A stretch of 16,371 bases of DNA, taken from positions 34,188 to 50,558 of the forward strand of contig MU646407.1 in the NCBI GenBank assembly GCA_026770585.1, in the 5' to 3' direction. The first letter of the stretch is position 1; the number at the start of each line of letters is the position of its first letter. The notes beneath the pieces are model-generated. The model did no database searches and was not told the DNA's origin. It worked only from the letters and a program-made list of their open reading frames with translations. The DNA comes from Baffinella frigidus (taxonomy: Eukaryota; Cryptophyceae; Cryptomonadales; Baffinellaceae). Below, piece by piece: positions 7,320-16,371 of the stretch. Made by a program: the position numbers and the translations under genes.

Positions 7320-7590
7320 GGTGCGCCCTAACTGCCCCGAGGAGGGCCCATCTGTCCTGAGGCGGGCCCATCTATCCCGAGGCGGGCCTGTCCCATGCCC
7401 TTCCTGCGGAGGTCCTCACGCTTTTGCATTGCACGCAGGTCCCTCCGCGAGGGGAGGAGGGCGATGATGAGGTGGAGTGGTGACTGTGTCGAGGCTAGTA
7501 CGGGCCCGCCTCGGGGTCGGGATGGGCCCGCCTCAAGCTAGTACGGGCCCGCCTCAGGGCTAGGATGGGGCCGCCTCAGGATTCCCCCAG
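7320..7590. repeat. Inverted arrays of a 20-bp GAGGCGGGCCC repeat
   Basis: Three units of about 20 bp, CCGAGG(C/A)GGGCCCATCT, lie at about 7335-7400. Four complementary units (GGGCCCGCCTC) lie at about 7500-7580, separated by about 100 bp. Related direct units also occur at 403-470. The arrangement could form a large stem. No gene is seen within it. Confidence 0.75.
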
Positions 7591-7758
7591 CGGTTGGAGT
7601 TTTGAGAAACGGCTGGGTGTGCCATGCAGGAACGGGATCTGCCTACGGTCTAATAAATGTTACATGCAACTTAAGCTCGGAACATAACAGAAGATGTTGA
7701 TAAATACACTCATCTAATCCTTGATTGTATGCCTAAAATAACACATCTTCCCTTATCT
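7591..7758. other. AT-rich intergenic stretch
   Basis: About 130 bp (7640-7750) are clearly poorer in G+C than the rest of the window. The stretch lies immediately downstream of the minus-strand open segment at 7759-8061, so it could be that segment's 3' untranslated region. I see no clear signal in it. Confidence 0.4.
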
Positions 7759-8061
7759 TCAGTGGTGGAAGCCGCAATCAAGATGCACACCAGATTCTGT
7801 CATGTTTCGAAATGACATTGTGTGCCCTCTTGCGTTGAAAACATTGCAACATGCTGCGTAGCGAGTATCAATAAATGTCTTGCTCCTTTGAGTCTCAGGC
7901 GGTCGCATCGCGCCTGCCACCGTAGCTACGGTGGTACACCCCACCATGTAGGCATGGGCCTTCAGTAGGGTGCGGATGTAGATAGGTCCACCGTAGGATG
8001 CGTTGTTGGAACATGCCGGGTCAGCCGTGCTGCCACACGACAATGAAGCACCACCACCCAA
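7759..8061 (-). CDS. Possible terminal exon or gene fragment, unknown product
   Basis: An open segment of 100 codons on the minus strand ends with TGA at 7759-7761. It has a protein-like composition: TLLKAHAYMVGCTTVATVAG, ETQRSKTFIDTRYAACCNVF, NMTESGVHLDCGF. Several cysteines and an N-glycosylation-type NMT are present. It lacks an upstream in-frame ATG before the internal Met, and a GTGGCAG acceptor lies near its start, so an exon is more likely than a whole gene. I do not recognise the family. A perfect palindrome, CCACCGTAGCTACGGTGG (7918-7935), lies inside. It could be chance. Confidence 0.3.
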   Translation of the reverse strand: MGGGASLSCGSTADPACSNNASYGGPIYIRTLLKAHAYMVGCTTVATVAGAMRPPETQRSKTFIDTRYAACCNVFNARGHTMSFRNMTESGVHLDCGFHH

Positions 8062-8097
8062 TTTAAACCCGAGATGCTTTTACAAGTCGGTATTTGT

Positions 8098-8206
8098 GTA
8101 GTAACTTGCGTGAAATTGGTCACGTTCCTGGCCAGAATTCGGCCAGGAACGTGACCAACCCACCCGTGACTGGAACAAATTCTCACAACCCCAAATGTAA
8201 ATAGGG
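8098..8206. repeat. Dispersed repeat, copy B, with 17-bp hairpin
   Basis: It matches copy A at 5918-6027. Its core is a strong palindrome: TGGTCACGTTCCTGGCC and its exact complement around a 7-base loop (about 8118-8158). The same TGGTCACG half-site begins the palindrome at 533-573. Confidence 0.85.
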
Positions 8207-8323
8207 TGCTCCAGTATTTTTCACACTGCCGAGTTTCTGGTGCGTTGTCTTTCGCCACCACCAGTTGCATAAAGCCATCACACCTCCACTCGTATTCCTC
8301 AGCGCACAGGCAACACACCCTCT

Positions 8324-8452
8324 AGCTCTGTCCCGAGTAAATCTGGACGCGTGGCATCATTAGTTTCACAGCAAGAGCTTCAGTACAAACTAACTACATT
8401 TAAGCGTCTTAAATGCATTTTATGACGCGACCAACTTTACTCGGACAGAGCT
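8324..8452. mobile_element. MITE with AGCTCTGTCC termini
   Basis: AGCTCTGTCCCGAGTAAA at the left pairs with TTTACTCGGACAGAGCT at the right (one-base indel) around about 95 bp. The termini match the element at 15771-15889 (AGCTCTGCCTG...), which defines a family. No transposase is present. Confidence 0.85.
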
Positions 8453-8518
8453 GGACCCTACAAGAGCTCCTCGCCAACACGGACATGCACCATCCCCAGG
8501 GTGGTCTTATGCTTCTCA

Positions 8519-8634
8519 GTATGCATCAAGTGGCCAGTAGCCTCTTACGCTCCTACATACATGTAGAGCTATGATAGGTAGAGGCCTACAATCTGCCTGG
8601 GGTCAGACATGTCCCCTTGGCCACGTCAGGGATA
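8519..8634. mobile_element. Palindromic ~105-bp element, copy 3, plus inverted fragment
   Basis: AAGTGGCCAG and TTGGCCACG form the arms. The interior is more diverged, but GGGGTCAGACATGTCCCC keeps a stem-like form and the right end GGGATAGCTGG matches copy 2. Directly after it, 8639-8686 is a reversed fragment of the same family (complement reads AAGGAGGCGCAC and CCTACAGTAGG). Confidence 0.75.
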
Positions 8635-8686
8635 GCTGGGCCTACTGTAGGGTCCTAGGGGTGTGCGCCTCCTTATGAGCCAAGTG

Positions 8687-8959
8687 AAGTACCTCACTGG
8701 ACACGTGAAGCAATAAAGAGCTGTTTTACTCAACCGCCAAGACCAGTACACGTACAGTACGTGCGTCTCACTCCCACGAATCTCTCTCAGCCTCGCAGCG
8801 CTTGCCATCTACCCTCGCGCTGCAGGCCTCTCTCTCTCTCTCTCTCTCTACTCTCACCTCGTCGCCTCGGGGCAGAAGCCCCGTCCTCACAAAAGCGTTC
8901 TCACCATCTACCCCTATGTGGCAGATCTGTCCACTCTCACACTCGCACGCTCGAGTAGA
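8687..8959. other. PRMT1 3' flank with CT microsatellite
   Basis: This is the DNA just downstream of the PRMT1 stop. It contains a (CT)n tract at about 8828-8849. I see no AATAAA on the minus strand here and no other gene. Confidence 0.6.
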
Positions 8960-13456
<4,497 letters not shown>

Positions 13457-14033
13457 ATGCGTGTCGCCAACCGTTTAGCCTTCAGAATGCTAAACAAAGT
13501 TCCGAAGCATCAAAACTATCTCACAGAAAACGCAGCGTGGCGCGCAAGTCCTGCGATGTGTGGCAAGGGGCGTGGCCCCTCGCGTCAATGGCCGATGTGG
13601 CGGGGGGGCGCACCGTCTCTTCGTGCTTCCTTCTCCTTGAACCGCCCATTTTGTGTTTGATGACCGTGCGAGGAAATCGATCGCAGCTGTCACGTGCGGT
13701 CCACTTCAACTTTTTGCGCAAAGTGGACAATTGACTTTTGCAACAACGTTCGTTGAGAATCAACTTTTGAAAGACCACAAACTTTGTCCTGCTTTTTCGC
13801 TTGGTCGCGGAGACGGAGACTTTGTCTCCGGCTGAAACGGAGACGAGCGCAGACGGAGACCAAAATCTGGAGCGGAAACAACCATCAGCGAAGGTCGCCG
13901 CTCTCCAACCGTCCCCAGACAAGGATAGGGCAGGACTTTCCCCTCAACTGCTGGCACCTTCACTGACTGACTGACTGACTGACTGGGCTGGCTGACTGGC
14001 TGGCTGGCTTTCTGGCTGGCTGCTGGTTGGCTT

Positions 14034-14066
<33 letters not shown>

Positions 14067-14490
14067 ATGGTCACAAACGAAGGGACACCTGGCTCATGTG
14101 ACGGTGTAAGAATACAATACACAAAGCACCCCCCCCGTATGCACCCCCCCCTCTCTGTCCCCAGCGTGGGGAGGAGGTCACCTTTCTGGGTCCTGTGGTA
14201 ACACAGGTAACAGGTAGCCCCAGATTCCGCTGCTCCCGATCCGGGAACGAGGCCTCTGTCCCCGTTCTCAGAAACAAACTACCCCCAGCCTTGCTAATGA
14301 CGCTGTTTGGAACCCAGGTTCGTGGGACGTCGACGGAGACGAAAATCTACCGGACCCGGAGACGCAGCGGTGACGGACACGGGGAAACGAAAATTTAAAT
14401 CCCAGAAACGAGTGTCGTCCGTCTCCGCCCGTCTCCACCAACCCTGCTTTTTCGTTGGCAACATCGTGGGAGGGCATCATCTTGGGTGCA
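13457..14490. promoter_or_regulatory. Intergenic region between two divergent genes
   Basis: About 1 kb separates the PRMT1 start (minus) from the start of the coiled-coil gene (plus), so it should hold both promoters. I see no clear TATA box. GGAGACGGAGAC-type words lie at 13808-13860 and 14330-14360, with the complement GTCTCCGCCCGTCTCC at about 14421-14436. CCTGCTTTTTCG occurs as a direct repeat at about 13788 and 14443. A microsatellite lies between. Confidence 0.45.
13964..14066. repeat. GACT/GGCT tetranucleotide microsatellite
   Basis: Five to six GACT units are followed by about twenty GGCT units with occasional TTGG or TTCT interruptions. Confidence 0.97.
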
Positions 14491-15387
14491 ATGGAGGGCA
14501 GCTGCTTTTCCGCCATACGGCGCGACCTCCACTTGATGCGCGCCCGAATAGGCGATGCGGACAGGCGATCGGAGCGCCGTGGTATGGTAACATCCCACGC
14601 TCGTTCGCGAGGGTCGAGCGACTCTTCTCTCGATTCAGACAGCGGAGCTGCTCCCGACGCAGCTCTGGCGTCGCAGCAGCCGACGACCGCCAGTCCTTCA
14701 CGCGTCCCGCCCGACCTTTCTCTGCACACGTCCTTATTTCCGACGTATCAGATCCTGCCCGCCGAGCCTCCAACGTGGCAGCCAGACGCCGACTCTGCGG
14801 AGGGAGGGCGGATACGGAGTAGGGAGGAAATGCGGGCAAGTAAGGGCGCGTGCGCGCGCCGCGAACGTGAGGAGGCGCGCCGCCTCCTGGTCGACGCGCG
14901 GCTCCTGATGCAGACGGCGCTGGCGGCAGCCGCAGCAGCAGCGGAGGTGACTGCCGCGACGTGGACGCTCCAACGACGCGCTCAGGAACGCATCGCGAAG
15001 CTACGAGCAGATGAGGGGCCGCTGCGCGCGCGTAACGACGTGCTGCATGCGCGGCTGCGAGAGGGGCACGCGGCGCTAGGGCGGCTGATGGAGCAGGAGC
15101 AGCAGGCGGGGCGCTTGCTGCTGGGCGCGGACGTTGAGCTCGGCATTATCGAGTCTCACGCCGCGCACCTCCTCCTCCTCCGCCGCAGCGAGGCGGGGAG
15201 CAGCAGGGCGGGCGCGGCCGGCGCGGGGGGGGGCAGCGAGGTGCAGGAGCGCGTGGTGATCGAGGAGGTGGCGAGCGGCGTGGGGCGCGCGCGCGCGCTG
15301 CTTGCGGAGGTGCGGGGGGCGCTGCTGGAGGAGCGGGCGAGTGGGGCGCGGGGGCGAGACGGGCCAGGTCAGGCCCGGGAAGCCTAA
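14491..15387 (+). CDS. Unrecognised Ala/Arg-rich probable coiled-coil protein, intronless
   Basis: An uninterrupted frame of 298 codons begins at ATG 14491 (purine at -3 and G at +4) and stops at TAA 15385-15387. The N-terminal 100 residues are basic and Ser/Pro-rich. From about residue 108 on, charged and Leu/Ala residues alternate: REREEARRLL, LQRRAQERIAKLRADE, LHARLREGHAALGRLMEQEQ. This suggests a long helix or coiled coil, then a G/A-rich linker, then a second helical piece to the end. I see no enzyme motif, signal peptide or membrane segment. The reading frame is strongly GC-rich at third positions, as in the other genes here. It diverges from PRMT1. Function unknown. Confidence 0.65.
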   Translation: MEGSCFSAIRRDLHLMRARIGDADRRSERRGMVTSHARSRGSSDSSLDSDSGAAPDAALASQQPTTASPSRVPPDLSLHTSLFPTYQILPAEPPTWQPDADSAEGGRIRSREEMRASKGACARREREEARRLLVDARLLMQTALAAAAAAAEVTAATWTLQRRAQERIAKLRADEGPLRARNDVLHARLREGHAALGRLMEQEQQAGRLLLGADVELGIIESHAAHLLLLRRSEAGSSRAGAAGAGGGSEVQERVVIEEVASGVGRARALLAEVRGALLEERASGARGRDGPGQAREA

Positions 15388-15390
15388 TAG

Positions 15391-15529
15391 CCTATCTATG
15401 TCTCGTTCACGGCTCGCCGACTTGGTGAGTCCGGGCTATTTCCCCCCCCCCCAAAGATGATGGATTTGACCTCAAACTCCACATGTTAAGTTGAGAATAG
15501 TGGGTGAACCCGAGTGAGGCAGAGCCAGG
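15391..15529. repeat. Dispersed element related to 12061-12206
   Basis: It opens with CCTATCTATGTCTCG, carries GGATTTGACCTC and GTTGAGAATAGTGG, and ends in GGCAGAGCCAGG, matching the element in PRMT1 intron 4 from end to end with many changes. It starts four bases after the stop codon of the coiled-coil gene. Confidence 0.65.
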
Positions 15530-15596
15530 AAGCGACGTGTGGTGGCTTGATCTGGCCGAGTCGCTCGTTGAATTCTGGCTCTGCCTCAGTCGGGTT
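15507..15596. mobile_element. 90-bp MITE with 22-bp inverted ends
   Basis: AACCCGAGTGAGGCAGAGCC at the left pairs with GGCTCTGCCTCAGTCGGGTT at the right with one mismatch. Its GGCTCTGCC inner end matches the CTAGCTCTGCC termini of the neighbouring element, so they probably share a family. It overlaps the end of the preceding repeat. Confidence 0.85.
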
Positions 15597-15770
15597 GATT
15601 TGTAAAGAAAACAGGGGAATCAACTTCCGGTCTCCGCATTCCGAGGAGACCAGATGAACTCAGGCAGAGCTACACGCTAGCGTCTTTTCAGAAGCTGGCG
15701 TCTTTATGTTTTGACCCCCCCCTGACGCCCACCCCTGACGCTGCGCCCTGATGCTGCGCCCCCGGTAGCT

Positions 15771-15889
15771 CTAGCTCTGCCTGCGTAGATCTGGGCTCGC
15801 CAGAAATGTATTTCAGTTGCTCTTTTGTACCACAGTTTCTGCTCTGGATGTGTTTTATGGCGAGCCCAGATTTACTCAAGCAGAGCTAG
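15771..15889. mobile_element. 119-bp MITE with CTAGCTCTGC termini
   Basis: The left end (CTAGCTCTGC at 15771, continuing to GGGCTCGCCA) and right end (TGGCGAGCCCAGATTTACTC to GCAGAGCTAG at 15889) are complementary over about 33 bp with few mismatches. This is the best-kept member of the family also seen at 8324. No coding capacity. Confidence 0.9.
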
Positions 15890-15945
15890 TAGGTTCTACT
15901 GAGACACAGCCTCGGTGGCGGTGCATACATGGCGGGGCCGTGTCT

Positions 15946-15986
15946 GTATCAACAAACGTCTCTCTCGCAGACTCCCATGCACCAGC
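15946..15986. repeat. Direct repeat flanking the 16014 element, left copy
   Basis: GTATCAACAAACGTCTCTC and CGCAGACTCCCATG here correspond to GTATCAACAAAGGCCTCTC and CGCAGACCCCCCAG at 16133-16173, 187 bp to the right. The pair brackets the inverted-repeat element at 16014-16122. Confidence 0.85.
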
Positions 15987-16013
15987 CGTGATGGGGGCAG
16001 CGTCGTGTCTCTG

Positions 16014-16122
16014 GGGATACTACCCCATGTAGGATCACCGAAGTGAACCAACCATCCGCAAGATCCGACAACTACACTAACCCTCAAAGTCACTCCGGTC
16101 ATCCTACATGGGGTAGTATCCC
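16014..16122. mobile_element. 109-bp MITE with 22-bp perfect inverted ends
   Basis: GGGATACTACCCCATGTAGG (AT) at 16014-16035 is exactly complementary to 16101-16122, and pairing continues inward for about 11 more bases with two mismatches. About 42 bp lie between. The ends are unlike the CTAGCTCTG family, so it is a separate element. Confidence 0.9.
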
Positions 16123-16132
16123 AAGAGCGTGA

Positions 16133-16173
16133 GTATCAACAAAGGCCTCTCGCGCAGACCCCCCAGGCCAGCG
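16133..16173. repeat. Direct repeat flanking the 16014 element, right copy
   Basis: Partner of 15946-15986. The remaining DNA to 16371 holds C runs and no gene I can support. Confidence 0.85.
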
Positions 16174-16371
16174 CATGGTCGAAGCGGGGGCTGCGACTGG
16201 ACCGTGTGTGTTCCACTCCAGACACGAGGCCAGATCACCCCTGTATCACCCCCTGACGCTGCACCCTGACCCCCCCCCCCCAGCAGGGCAGCACATGGGG
16301 CGCGCCACATGTGCAGCTGCTGAAAGCCTATCTCGCCCCCCCATGACACACTCGGCTTTTCTACCTTGTCT

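Noticed and set aside
14268-14729. Long minus-strand open frame opposite the coiled-coil gene
   Set aside because: It is a GC-driven shadow of the plus-strand frame, with no motif and a biased composition.

Overview
The window is nuclear DNA of a GC-rich eukaryote, most likely a unicellular alga. The evidence is GT-AG introns, a full-length intron-split protein arginine methyltransferase, TTTAGGG/CCCTAAA-type telomere-like repeats, many short foldback elements, and an exostosin-like glycosyltransferase of a kind common in microalgae. I cannot choose between haptophyte, dinoflagellate, prasinophyte or a related group from sequence alone.

Layout: 1-310 is a 44-bp satellite. 451-649 is a foldback element. 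About 856-6589 (+) is an exostosin/GT47-like glycosyltransferase gene in at least 10 exons; its 5' end was not found. 6590-8959 is intergenic, packed with short inverted-repeat elements, and holds one uncertain minus-strand open segment (7759-8061). 8960-13456 (-) is a complete PRMT1-type protein arginine methyltransferase gene. Its 11 exons join in frame to a 360-residue protein with every catalytic motif present. 13457-14490 separates PRMT1 from a divergent intronless gene at 14491-15387 (+), which encodes an unrecognised 298-residue alanine/arginine-rich, probably coiled-coil protein. 15388-16371 is a cluster of short inverted-repeat elements.

The striking feature is how the introns are built. 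In both split genes, many exon edges are present again, intact or decayed, inside the neighbouring intron. The copies usually lie 50-160 bp away and often keep the splice dinucleotide. At two places (5470-5544 and 6701-6775) a copy carries the two exon sides joined with no intron between them. Intron interiors are largely degenerate CCCTAAA-like DNA that often starts right after the 5' splice site and runs up to the 3' splice site. Together this looks like intron birth or growth by repeated short segmental duplication combined with telomere-like filler DNA. A palindromic element of about 105 bp, whose arms differ between copies but remain complementary, and a second family with CTAGCTCTG termini are spread through introns and intergenic DNA. 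All exon boundaries are inferred by eye from splice sites, reading phase and family motifs; no transcript data were available.
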